From Lyophyllum atratum (Eukaryota > Basidiomycota > Agaricomycetes > Agaricales > Lyophyllaceae), in assembly GCA_014905825.1 (NCBI GenBank), contig JACGCN010000013.1:248001-312000 (forward strand): 64,000 nt of DNA, read 5' to 3'. Position 1 is the stretch's first letter; every line of letters starts with the position of its first letter. A program made the translations under genes and the position numbers. Below the pieces are notes generated by a model. The model was not told the origin of the DNA, did not search any database, and saw nothing but the letters and a program-made list of their open reading frames with translations. Of the stretch, positions 43,791 through 53,980 are shown in pieces.

Positions 43791-44100
43791 AAGGCGACCA
43801 AGAACGTAGGTCACGTTAATGGATCCAAGGCAATATTAAACGACATCTAGGTAAGATAGAATAATCACCCAAGTAGATCGCCAAGTAAAAGAACTTGGTA
43901 CTCACAAGTCACAATGTCATGGCGCGATCCACGGAGGTGAGCGTGGAGAGACGTAGTTGCAAGCTCTGGAATAAGGCCCCGACATAAAGAATGAACAGGC
44001 ATGTCAAGGATAGAACAGTATCCGTCGAGACACGCTGTCCAGCTGATCTGGTAGAGGAGCCTCGCAAGGTGACATCCATAGTTACTTGCGATGTAGCCAT
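43791..44100 (-). CDS. Possible small membrane protein, weak support
   Basis: The frame from the ATG at 44098-44100 (MATSQVTMDVTLRGSSTR) has a favourable start context and an AT-rich box just upstream. It contains one strong hydrophobic segment (TVLSLTCLFILYVGALF). After about 63 codons the frame meets a stop, or a possible donor at about 43.91 kb leading to a short second exon. I recognise no family, and it could be a chance frame. Confidence 0.28.
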
Positions 44101-44164
44101 TGTTCTCCGAACTTTAAAAGGATAAAAGTGAAATGAAAATCAATACGCTGTCAAAGACGTGTAT

Positions 44165-44734
44165 TCATCGCCCGTGTCCCTCAACAGCTCTATGAACACC
44201 CTTCATGACCGTCAGAGTGCCCCTGTCTGGCGCTGGATTCATATCGCAAGACGCACGTCCGTCGATCACGTCAGGCGTCCCGCCCATATCGCGACAAGCT
44301 TGTTCTCGTGCCGAGCTCATCTTGACATACGCTTTGTCGCCGCTGCCTCCAACAAGGGCATGCCCCGTCTTCAGCGTCAGAGATTTACGATGGGGAATGG
44401 GGTTCATGGTGCACAGCATCTCCCCGGCCTTCAACGCAGGAGTCCCCCCTCTGTCACGGCACGCGACCTCCTGATCTTGGCTCGCCCCCGAATTGAAGTC
44501 AACACTGTAACTCCTTCCGCGTGAGTCGGTGCTCGGAACTGAGAGGAAGACGCCATACAAAGATGCCACATGCCGACGAAAATCTCCAGCCGCAAAGTCT
44601 CCGATACTACTTCGAAGGTTGATATCGAGCTTCTCATGGACCCGAAAACTGGCATAGGGAGTCGGCGCTGCCAAAACCCGTGAGGAAGTCATCACAAGCA
44701 CCCCGAGCAAAAGTGTGATTGTCTCTGATCGCAT
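44165..44734 (-). CDS. Small secreted protein with a two-fold cysteine repeat
   Basis: An intronless 189-residue protein. The signal peptide MRSETITLLLGVLVMTSSRVL is cleaved probably after LAA. The mature N-terminal half (residues about 25-85) has no cysteine. The C-terminal half contains two copies of one module: CRDRGGTP...CTMNP at about 103-123 and CRDMGGTP...CDMNP at about 147-167. Both are followed by a basic/hydrophobic stretch (HRKSLTLK..., DRGTLTVMKG). Each module could form one disulphide. A TATA-like TATAAAG lies on the minus strand near 44.85 kb. The family is not recognised. An extracellular effector-like or wall protein is possible, but there is no direct evidence for a role. Confidence 0.7.
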   Translation of the reverse strand: MRSETITLLLGVLVMTSSRVLAAPTPYASFRVHEKLDINLRSSIGDFAAGDFRRHVASLYGVFLSVPSTDSRGRSYSVDFNSGASQDQEVACRDRGGTPALKAGEMLCTMNPIPHRKSLTLKTGHALVGGSGDKAYVKMSSAREQACRDMGGTPDVIDGRASCDMNPAPDRGTLTVMKGVHRAVEGHGR

Positions 44735-44927
44735 ATCGAGACGTGATACCGGGGTACAGACCAGCTGTGCTTGCAGGACGTTGCGCGGCGGCGAAGAGAC
44801 CAGCTACTTCGAAGGGGAGGAATCAGGCCGTTGCGAATGGGCTTTATATGAAACGATCAGCACGGCATGTTCTGTGTTCATCACTTTCGTCTACAATCCC
44901 GCTGACTAATTTCCACGGATCTTCCCA

Positions 44928-45846
44928 TCACCCAACCACTTCTAGCTCCTGCCTCATAACCGCCAAGGAGAACATACCCAGCCAAGGCTTTCGACGGTCA
45001 AATCTCCAGCCCATCCTGGTGTAAAATCGCAACGCGCTTTTGTTGTAATCGCTCGTTTGAAGTTCGAGCGCCTGGAGTTTATAGACCCGGGCATGAGATA
45101 CGACTGCGTCCATAAGTTTCTCCGCGACACGTTTGCCTTGATGATTAGGTGCCACAGCCAGACGACCTACATATCCGACCAGCGAATCAGAGGAATCATT
45201 GACTGAGCAAAGTAAGCTTTCACGTTTGTACTTGAAGTCAGAAGACCGAGTTGACGCACTTAGAGTCATGCCGACCATGCCAATGACCTCTCCTGCTTCA
45301 TCCGCGATCCAGAAACCACTTGGTCCAGTTGGAACACATGTTCCTCCCTCTGTGATCTTCAACTCGAACGACTTGACGACATCTCCTAGGTCTCCTTTCA
45401 AGCCTTGGTCGAGGAATAAACCAAAGAAGCGCTGAATCTTTTGTCGATGGTAATACACATAGATCCATCCGAGGAAGGATGCTGAGCAGAGTATTACCCC
45501 TAACCGGTATACGCTTATCGGGGTGGTCCATGTCAGACTGTCTATGCTCTGTGAAGAAGACCCGACCAATAGAGCGATGCCCAAGACGGCCGCGAAGAAT
45601 ACGACTCGAGCATGAGGAGCGTAATGTGCGAATCCTTCCAAGGCCGGTGAGCCTCCTGTACTCGATGAAAAATCGTCAGAAGTCACTACACAGATCCCAG
45701 CAACGCGAATGGAACGCACGTCCTTGTAGAGTGGCCTCTACGAAAATCCGACGAATCGGCGCGAGATCCTCTGGGTGACAATAGTGTCTGATGGTTACGC
45801 TACCTTTCTGTTCCTTCTCGCTCTCCCTCCCCTTAGTGTCTGCCAT
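44928..45846 (-). CDS. GNAT N-acetyltransferase with membrane segments
   Basis: Two exons, 45720-45846 and 44928-45655, give 284 residues from MADTKGRESEKEQ. This start has ATC ATG GCA context. An in-frame ATG 13 codons upstream (45885) is the alternative. The N-terminal GNAT strand is VTIRHYCHPEDLAPIRRIF, then EATLQGRGSPALEGFAHYAP across the intron. Two hydrophobic helices (VVFFAAVLGIALLVG and YRLGVILCSASFLGWIYVYY) sit between it and the catalytic half, as in fungal and NAT8-like membrane acetyltransferases. The acetyl-CoA region is GYVGRLAVAPNHQGKRVAEK, then ALELQTSDYNKSALRFYTRM with the usual F-Y pair. Acceptor unknown. Confidence 0.85.
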
Positions 45847-45885
45847 GATCTTTGGAAGCTGGGATCGATGTCCCTTTAAATACAA

Positions 45886-46248
45886 GGAGTCGCCGACTTG
45901 ATCGCGTCGTCCTCAAAAGCAGTATCCATCCCCATTAGGCCTCTTAGGAGTTTCAAACATGTCGCCGACTTCGACTCTCCGGTCTATTTTGTCCTGATTC
46001 CATCCAAAACACCCACCCTGTCCAAATGTGGCCCAACTGTCGGAGTGATCATGGAGGGCGCGCGGTTCTACTACCATTTCATGTGCAACACTCAGTTTCG
46101 GTATCAGAAACTCACCAAATTCTTCAATCGAGTGTCGCTTCCTAGCGAAGCAGCTCATGTTTTTAATACAGGATCGCGACATGTGAAACAGAGAATATGC
46201 CTATAAAACCTGGACACGATATCCGCACGTTGAGTCGTTCCACAAGAT
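45886..46248. other. Intergenic, no gene seen
   Basis: No supported gene. TATAAAAC lies at about 46.20 kb, upstream of the orphan signal peptide. Confidence 0.4.
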
Positions 46249-46362
46249 GTTCTCTCTTAAAGGCCTCCTCGCCACCATTGCGCTTGCGGCTGCTACTACT
46301 ACACCCTCTTACATCTTATTACTGGCGTACATACATCACCCAAGTCTGATATATTTTTAACA
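46249..46362 (+). pseudogene. Orphan signal-peptide frame, probable remnant of a secreted-protein gene
   Basis: An ATG about 45 bases after a TATAAAAC box opens MFSLKGLLATIALAAATTTP, a good signal peptide. After some 37 codons the frame ends and no continuation by splicing was found. This is what a truncated small secreted-protein gene would look like. Chance cannot be excluded. Confidence 0.4.
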
Positions 46363-47578
46363 TCCGGTACATTAACCTGTGGGCGAAGTCCATGAGGTTT
46401 AATATAGCTAAAAGCCAGGGTCCTGTATCTCAAGCGTGCACTGGCACAGTCAGTCCTCCCCGCCGTTGTTTCCATATGCCCATTGACCACCAGCTGAGCG
46501 ACTTCGTAGTCCTCAGGTCCGGGGCCTAGGATTTGTCAGAGCCACCTCGGTGAGAATGATATAAACCCAAACGACGTGGCTAGTTCATATGATTGCGTCG
46601 CGCTGTGACCGATGAGTCCGTCCAATTAGAGATCTCCTGAAGCTTGCTTACGGTGTCGATTGAGCTCTTCAGATACAGCAAATGCTATTGAGTACATTGG
46701 AGAAACATATAATAGCTAGCTTACATTTAGTTTGATCAACGGTCGTTCGCTATCGGTCTTCCGTACAAGATAACATGGTAGAGAACGATGGGAGCAGTTG
46801 ATCTCTCGTGGCTATGCGTGGGCCAGGAACGGTGAGTATAATCGAGGCCCACTCCAGGTCCTCGAAGACTGGCGGCGTCGAGTATGTTCAAATATGTTCG
46901 AGAAAGAGTACCCGGGCCGTCAGTGGAAACTAAATCTTGCGATAGTTGAGTAGTATCGAGTAGTAAGATGAATACTTTTTAAGAAATAGATACGTTCAAA
47001 CAAGATCTAGAGGACTAGTATCACATTTCGCCTTGGACACCGTTCAGAACGACTCAAGGTCGCTCCTTCGAAGGGGCTCGGCCAGCCCGATGAGAAAAAT
47101 AATGAGACGGGCTCAACGCCACCCAAGATGCCGAAAATGTTACGAGGCACTTGCAAGGTGTTATAAAAAATGACTCGTTTCTCAGATCCGTCACGGTCTA
47201 GATCTGAAACTGCGTTGGATTGGCGAAGTTGGACAGAGTTGGACGGACACGGGGACCGAGTCATCCGAGATGAGCGAGACATGAGGATATGCTGGCAGGA
47301 TAACAACAAGCTTCATATCAGAGCAAAATAGCGAAAGCAGGTCATGGCCATGACAGGACAACAAAATAACAAGAAGTTGAACAATAATTGCCTGGCGAAG
47401 TGGTTGAAGGCAGGTTGAAGGTGACTGATTTCCTATTTAGGACGGGCACGGCAACAATTGGGCCTTCGGCAAGATCCGAGGAAGTCGGGACCAATTTTCA
47501 ACGAGGCCCGCCGAGTCAAAGATAGTCAGAATCTCACTGTCTGCCCGCCGTCTGTCGCGTTGTTGAAGGCTGTATACG
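46363..47578. other. Intergenic, no gene seen
   Basis: About 1.2 kb, AT-rich relative to neighbouring genes, with no supported gene. Confidence 0.5.
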
Positions 47579-49102
47579 TTGCTGACCCCATCTAGAGCAC
47601 CGCATATTGCTCATACCGAGTCCCTACCCCATATGAACCGACTCGGAAATGATGGGAGCAACGGGTTTAACCTCGGCAGACCATGTGGCTCACGAACAAT
47701 GGGTGTCCAAGCGGGGCCAGGACGTCCATATAAACCATTGCCCACCAACCGCCTCATAAAAGCGGTTTCCCTTACTTCGGACGACATGCGAAACTTCTCT
47801 CTTCAGGGGTACGGCATGAACATCTCACTAGCAGCCGTCATGCCCGCCAAATTCTCTCTCTCCTTCCCACACAGTCGTCGTGCTGCCTCTGAGCCCGCCG
47901 CACACCAAACTAATACCCCGCCTGAAGTGCTTGCGAGTACAAGCACGGAGAAACATGCGCAGGAGGCCCCGGCAGATAACGTGAGTCTCGCGTCAGGTTC
48001 GGGTCTTAACCCACTGACCAACAATCCAAAGCGACAGATGCGAGCCCCATCGCCTGCACCAACAGAGATCGACGACCCCGAACCAGAGGCGCTCCTAGAA
48101 GCACTCAACAACCTAAGCATCAAAGTCCGCGACTACGCCTACCCCGCCCCTTCCTCATCTCCCTCCAACACGCAGCCCACCGCTCCAAAAAAATCCACCC
48201 ACATCCCCCCGAAACCCACCACCGAGGTCTTCGACCAGTACAAGGGCATCGCCGAGTTCGAGTTCCGCCTCGTGCAGGACCCGCGCACCCACCCCATCAT
48301 GGGGAAGACCCTACGCCGCCTCCTCGACATGGGCTGGGTCTCGATGGACGAGGCGAAGGCGCGGCTGCACCAGATGGATTGGGAGGCAATGAAGGAGTAT
48401 GATGCGCGGGACTCTACGCATCCGTGGCGCCCGTGCAAGTGGAGCACTATCCCAGATACGGATATGCGCCAAATGCTGCTACTGGACCACGGCGGAACCT
48501 TCATGCATGTGGACAAGGTCCGGCGGATAATGAAAGCGCAGCAGGAGCGGGATGAGCGGGACCGGCTCCTTATCGAGGAGGCACAGGAACGGATGAGGAT
48601 CATGGAGGAAGAGCGGGAAGGTGGGATGGGCATGGTTGTTGGCGCGCAGGATGATGATGAGGAGGATTATGTCGTTGTCCGGTCATCGATAGCGGCGGGC
48701 AAGAAACGCGCCCTCGAGCATACGTCGTCCACCCCGAGCTTTGCGAATAGTGAGTCTTTGGCTGGTCCCAAACGTCCCAAGCTCTCAGGCGCTTCGCCGC
48801 CCTCGCCCTCAGACCCACCATCGCAGCTGGCGACCTTCCTCCCGACACCGCCATTGCCCGCGGTACGCGTTCCCCCGCCGAGACAGTATCCTGCCCCGCT
48901 ATCGTCTTACAACCCAGAACTGTACCCCGAAGCGGCGAGCGTCATCGAGGCAGAGGCACGCCCACCACCACCACCCAGAGAGGACACGCCGCCGCTGGAA
49001 GATGAGGATGTGGAGGATGATAGACCCGGACACCGGTTGCAGAGGAAGAAGAAGGGGCTCAAGAGGTCGTTGAGCCGCACACAGACGTTCACGCAGCTGT
49101 AG
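47579..49102 (+). CDS. Disordered protein with a basic-acidic coiled coil
   Basis: One open frame of 507 residues without introns. A TATA-like CATATAAAC at about 47.73 kb, inside the frame, suggests that translation really starts at the ATG at 47786 (MRNFSLQGYGMNIS), leaving 438 residues. A central ordered block reads TTEVFDQYKGIAEFEFRLVQ, then MGKTLRRLLDMGWVSMDEAK and PWRPCKWSTIPDTDMRQMLL. A coiled coil follows (QQERDERDRLLIEEAQERMR), then proline/serine-rich and basic tails (RKKKGLKRSLSRTQTF). KKRALEH and RPKL could be nuclear signals. No known domain is recognised. Confidence 0.75.
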   Translation: MLTPSRAPHIAHTESLPHMNRLGNDGSNGFNLGRPCGSRTMGVQAGPGRPYKPLPTNRLIKAVSLTSDDMRNFSLQGYGMNISLAAVMPAKFSLSFPHSRRAASEPAAHQTNTPPEVLASTSTEKHAQEAPADNVSLASGSGLNPLTNNPKRQMRAPSPAPTEIDDPEPEALLEALNNLSIKVRDYAYPAPSSSPSNTQPTAPKKSTHIPPKPTTEVFDQYKGIAEFEFRLVQDPRTHPIMGKTLRRLLDMGWVSMDEAKARLHQMDWEAMKEYDARDSTHPWRPCKWSTIPDTDMRQMLLLDHGGTFMHVDKVRRIMKAQQERDERDRLLIEEAQERMRIMEEEREGGMGMVVGAQDDDEEDYVVVRSSIAAGKKRALEHTSSTPSFANSESLAGPKRPKLSGASPPSPSDPPSQLATFLPTPPLPAVRVPPPRQYPAPLSSYNPELYPEAASVIEAEARPPPPPREDTPPLEDEDVEDDRPGHRLQRKKKGLKRSLSRTQTFTQL

Positions 49103-49737
49103 GCTTGGGGCTGCCCATGTCCTGACTTTTTCTTTACTCTCTCTCTCCATGGTTCCGTTACCTTCGCGTCGCATTGTAGATTGCTTACTCTGTACTGGGA
49201 AGGGAAGCCACAGAGGCTCCAGTGTATTAACAATACCCTTCTTTCCGTTCATAATCATACCATTTCCTCGGCCTCCACTTCCTACCCTCTTCCTCGACCG
49301 CCCTTGCTCCCCACACGTTCAGTATTGTTCCAGAATTGCGGATCTCCTTGCACATTTACTTCTTTCCCTGGTTGTAGTATAATTTTCTGGAGTAGGTGTA
49401 CGCGTCGTGTATTTCCATATGTACTGCACGCCTTGTTAGAATAGTTTGGGATTTCAAGTTGTTTGACGATACCCAAAGATTTGAGTTTCTAGGTTCTGAG
49501 TTCCACGTTAGTATGATAGGCGATTGTCATCGACCAAACGCGAAGGGACTCATGACTAGGCTAGAGTTGACGTGGGGGGGTCCACTGAGCGTTGACTCGG
49601 ACCTCGAAATCTTGTGATCACATCAAGGTTAAGCGCACGGCTGCTCGGCGCAAAACAAGCGATCATGCTATCGCAATCACGGTTGGTACTGACACTGACA
49701 CTGACGCCGACGAGACGCTGGATCTCGACAGTTCAAC
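49103..49737. other. Intergenic, no gene seen
   Basis: Downstream of the coiled-coil gene. No supported gene. Confidence 0.45.
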
Positions 49738-50019
49738 ATGGACGAGACAGGCAAGGCCATGGATATCGACAACGCGGATTCGGTCGAGAATACCTTCAAT
49801 CCACCCTTTACTCCCACGCCGCGACCAAGGCAGGGCTTCGACCAACTGCACCCAACCTCAGCCGTCGTTCCCTACACATACACATGGGACAAGCCTCTGC
49901 CTTCCAGCCTCACTCCGTCGCACTGGCTTTTGAACGACTGTCTTCAAAATCGATTTTTGGAGTCTGGTAACGAGACTAACTCATGACCACATGTCGCAGG
50001 TACAAGACAAGCGCTGTGA
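49738..50019 (+). CDS. Small hypothetical protein
   Basis: The frame MDETGKAMDIDNADSVENTF continues to HWLLNDCLQNRFLESG. It can be spliced over a GTAACG...CGCAG intron (about 49.97-50.00 kb) to end TRQAL at 50017-50019. Without splicing it ends after ESGNETNS. About 80 residues, proline-rich in the middle, no domain known. It ends 60 bases before the left arm of the inverted repeat pair. Confidence 0.35.
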
Positions 50020-50078
50020 GCGATAATAAGCGTCAATGTCAACGCTTTAGAAGCACCTGTTATTCTAGATGCAGCTCC

Positions 50079-50300
50079 AACTCAGAAGCGCTGAGGGTCT
50101 AAGGAAGGGACATAATTACGTGTCACCAGGCGCGGAATAAGCGCTGAGAAGGAACATCCGCGTGAATCTATCGATGCCACGGAGCACCAACATGAATGCT
50201 GTTTTCACGATGCAGGTACATAGCACGACGCAGAAGCGTTGGGGTTGGGACATGTCCTGCTGACATGTCAAGGTTCGGGATAAGCGCCGCTAGCGATAAT
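50079..50300 (+). repeat. Inverted repeat family, left arm
   Basis: About 220 bases matching the inverse of 53687-53898. It starts AACTCAGAAGCGCTGAGGGT and ends GCGATAAT. It contains AGCGCTGAG twice and GGACATGTCC followed by GACATGTCAAGG. It may be a MITE family inserted twice, or the ends of one larger element. Confidence 0.75.
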
Positions 50301-51506
50301 TCGTTGTCAAAGCTTATCGCAAAGTGGGGACGGATCGTTAGAGATTGACTCTAGGATCCAAGCACAACAGACTACTGGATCGTGATTGATAACTTAAGTG
50401 TATCATCAGAAAATTCAAGGGTACATACCGATTGACAAATACACCCTGGATACACCCAAACTTAGCCTGACAGGCGGATAGAGCCTCCTAGGTACCTAGG
50501 AATGGAAGGAGCATATCAACACGAAGGCATTGCGAAGGCATTACAGCCCTTTTTTCGACGACAGACCCCGAGCTCGCGTGTGTGAAAAGCTGTTTTATCT
50601 ACAGCTGTTTGGCTGTTTGCCGAGGCAGTTGCCAATTTCATTGCTTTCCGAGTCAACCGTTCTGCTTCTTGCTGCTTTTTATCTCCTCATCGACTTCCTA
50701 GCGGCCAGGCCAGGTCAAACAACTGGTGCTAATGGGCCGATGAACGGCATATCCGAGTTCTTGTTTTTCGGAAACGTAACAGATGATGTTAGCATAAGTA
50801 GTGATAGTGATAGTGATGAGTTGGGCCCCCGAGCGTTGTCCACCCTCACTAGAGCCATGGGCTTAGACTAGGCTCATACTAGTCATACTTGTGAAGAAAC
50901 CTACATCTCCAGATGCACGCCCACTCTGCCCTTGCCGCGCCCACCCATCTTAGCCGTCTCCTAAGTTATCTGATGTGTACGCCGCGCACGCCAATTCCGC
51001 GGCCTCTCCCTCCCCTCTGTTCCATGGGGGAAATATGTGCGTGCCCGTGTGCATCTGGCCTTGAGAAGCCCAATACCGCAAATGTTGTAGTGAGGAAGAT
51101 CAAAATAAATAAATTGTATAGAGTACCTACCACATACATGCAAATCCTTGCTTGCGACGGCACTAGTGTGTGGGGCAAGACGCGCTTTCTTCAATGATGA
51201 AATTCAATACCCGTCAATCCATGTCCATACATGCGCTTGTAATTCTCTTGGCCGAGGTGAGGATGATATACAAGCTTTAGAGGCAGATATCAATTTCTGG
51301 GTTGATAATGGTACCAATGATGCACGCAGGGGTATCGCAATAGGGAAGTCTAGAGGAACATGAACATGATGGGTATACACAAGTTGTATGCGACGCATGA
51401 CTTGAGTCCGTTCGCTCTAAGCGGTTTCGATAGTCGTATGGTGCTATGGCAGTTTAAGTTGTTGATCAGGAGTAGTAAATGATGAACGACAGAGAATACG
51501 ACAGAC
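50301..51506. other. Interior of inverted pair, no gene seen
   Basis: About 1.2 kb with no supported gene. The open frame at 50530-50871 shows no domain. Confidence 0.4.
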
Positions 51507-51797
51507 TTAATAACTCGCTTCGTATCGAATCGAAGCCGTGCCTGCATATCGTCCATCTTCTGCTGTTCCTCCACCAACCTTCTCCATCTCCAGTGCCTCT
51601 TCCTCCGTGATCGCATCCTCTAACTTGGCCTGCGCAGCGCAAAGGCTTCGCTCAAGCTGGGCCTCAACGAGCTCGACGGCGGTGTATGCGAACTTGAGGC
51701 TTGCAATGAGATAAGTGTGTTTTTGGTGGCGGTGAGGGGTGAGGAGATACAGGAGGAGCACGTCGCTCATGACTTGCAGGGCTTGGAGGGTCGCCAT
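51507..51797 (-). CDS. Small helical hypothetical protein
   Basis: An intronless 96-residue frame, MATLQALQVMSDVLLLYLLT. It has alpha-helical heptad-like text (AYTAVELVEAQLERSLCAAQ, then EDAITEEEALEMEKV) and a coding-like GC-rich third position. It lies between the inverted repeat arms. The family is not recognised, but the regular amphipathic helix speaks for a real protein. Confidence 0.45.
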   Translation of the reverse strand: MATLQALQVMSDVLLLYLLTPHRHQKHTYLIASLKFAYTAVELVEAQLERSLCAAQAKLEDAITEEEALEMEKVGGGTAEDGRYAGTASIRYEASY

Positions 51798-52381
51798 TGT
51801 CGTGGGGTCGACAAGAGGCGTTTCAGGGGATGGCGGGCTTTATACACTTTTTCCCGTGATTGATATCAGCACACCCGCAAACCTGTCGGATCGCTGGCGC
51901 CCTACATCCCTACGTCGTGTCCTGGTTCCAAGGACAACTAGGAAGGGAGGTATCTCGGAGGCCTGGACCTGTGCTTGGGCTGGTGTACGAGCGGCGGCCG
52001 GGCGGGCGGCTAGGGTTCTGGGGATGATACTCGCAGATCACTGCGACTGGTGTGACGGGAGGGCGGAGCTAGTGGGGTAGTGACTTCGTTGAGGTGCGGG
52101 TGCTGGTAGTGTGGACACTGCTCTGAAGTTAGGGTCCGGCTCAGCTTGTCGCGTGTTGACACTGAGGGGTCAATTCGGGCTCGAGGGGCTGCAGCTGGAG
52201 CAGGCTGGCATCGGGAATGGGAGCACTCCGTGATCGAAGAGGTGGCGACGCAGAAATGCATCCCAGTCCGCGATGATGGCTCCGGATAGCGGTGGTAGTA
52301 ATAATGTAGTAATGCGTTAAGATGCGCACAAAAACCATATCTATATATCCATCCATTCAGTTCAAGTTATCGCTCTATCTA
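51798..52381. other. Intergenic, no gene seen
   Basis: Spacer between the small protein and the carrier pseudogene. No supported gene. Confidence 0.4.
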
Positions 52382-53200
52382 TCAAGAAGGGAGAAGCAAA
52401 TCCTTGACCAATTCATACGTGAAAAACAATGTCGCGATGCTCGGCGCGACTTTGACTGTATACATCATCAGCACGGCTACTGTAACCAGAACAAGCCAAG
52501 AAACTTACGCAAATTCGGCCACAGGCCGCGATACAACCCCACCAAACCCTCCGCATGAATAATGCTCCTAAGCGCATGCAGTGCCCCATTATACTTGATC
52601 GACCCCCCCTTCATCCCCATCACCTGCATCTTCTGTCTAAGCACATCAAACGGATACGTCAGCGTCTGCGATATCGTACCCGCCAGCGCCCCACAGCTCA
52701 GTTTCCTCCACACACTGCTCTTCCCCGGCGGAGTGACGATCCCGCGCGGAAACTCGTATGCAGCGAAGTTGATGCCCACGTACGGCGCAGCGCCGACGGC
52801 GGTGGTGACGAGGTCGCGGTATAGCCTGCTGTGGTGGCAGCAGCTGAGGACGGGGAGGTACTGTGGAAGAGGGCAGCAGCGTGTTTGGGTATTGAGGCGG
52901 ACGATGTGGAGGCTTGGGAAAAAGGATTCAGCAGTGAGGTGGCGCTGGTGGCCGTTGGTGGCCGTTGATGCTAGTGATGATGAAGATGGAACAGGAGTGG
53001 CAGCGAGGGCGACGGATGCAGTCGCTATCGATAGTCGGGATCGTACGAGATCCAGAGGGTAGGTTGAACCTGACACGCATGGATGAGTACGGGCAGATAC
53101 GAAGACACAGGGTATTGAACGTACAGACAGAGGTGATACCTGCGAGCGCCCCTCTTGCCAGTCTTTTCGAAGTATCGAGTTCCTTGGATCCATGTTTTGC
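52382..53200 (-). pseudogene. Mitochondrial carrier (SLC25, CoA-carrier/LEU5-like), N-terminally decayed
   Basis: Carrier sequence is clear in the C-terminal two thirds. SKELDTSKRLARGALAGITS leads across an intron into TYPLDLVRSRLSIATASVAL (second PxD signature), then LYRDLVTTAVGAAPYVGINF, KLSCGALAGTISQTLTYPFD, VLRQKMQV and GLYRGLWPNL. A GTAAGT intron then leads to the last exon LKVAPSIATLFFTYELVKDL, ending LLPS at 52382. The first repeat with its PxE/DxxK motif is missing upstream. The loop before LYRD has lost the usual conserved stretch, and the third-repeat motif reads DVLRQK instead of DVLRRK. Loss of one of three repeats should abolish transport, so this is called a pseudogene. Confidence 0.72.
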
Positions 53201-53686
53201 AGGTGGCAGGACCCGTAAGGGAGAGCCACAAACATGGTGGGGGCAAATTCAGGAAGCAGCCTTCGCTTAATCACATCGCTGCGTATCGTGGTGGGTGTTG
53301 GCGCGGGAAAGGAACCTATAGAATATCGAAGGGTCGGTTTAGTAAAGATCAGACGCTTGAAATACGAAATATAAGTTACTTGCCTTAAATACCGCAAAGT
53401 TCACTTACTGCAGCGAGACCAAGAGCAGTGAACGCTAGTGAACGCTAGTAGACTTGAACGCTGGGAATGAGCATTAGGACATGAGGAAATCAGGTCACGT
53501 AATGCCATCACGCCATCACTTTTTTTTGCTCTGATTCCCACGCGCAAGGCAGGTTGATATATCCTCGTTCTATAAATAGAACTCGGAACAGTTGAAGTAA
53601 AGCATATGCAGACCTGAGCGCTTCTGAGTCGTCGCTGAATAATGGCAGTTACGTTGGTGCTCCATAGTATCAATAGATTCACGCTG

Positions 53687-53898
53687 ATTATCGCTCGCGG
53701 CGCTTACCCCGAACCTTGACATGTCAGCAGGACATGTCCCAACGCTTCTGCATCGTGCTACCTGCATCGTGAAAACGGCATGCATGTTGTGGCTCCATGG
53801 CATCGATAGATACACGCTGATGTTCCTTCTCAGCGCTTATTCCGCACCTGGTAACACGTAATTATGTCCCTTCCTTAGACCCTCAGCGCTTCTGAGTT
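53687..53898 (-). repeat. Inverted repeat family, right arm
   Basis: Inverse copy of 50079-50300, about 10 bases shorter through two small gaps. Just inside it (53.60-53.69 kb) a second partial unit, GATTATCGCT...TATCAATAGATTCACGC, repeats the TATCGATAGATACACGC part, so the family has internal repetition. Confidence 0.75.
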
Positions 53899-53980
53899 GC
53901 TCCTAGCGACTTGGTCAGCCCACTTCAGCCTCTATATATGTCGAACAAAGTCTCATCGCAGCAATTGAACAGCCTCCACG

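Noticed and set aside
47803..48633. Minus-strand frames over the coiled-coil gene
   Set aside because: Antisense shadows of a GC3-rich coding region.
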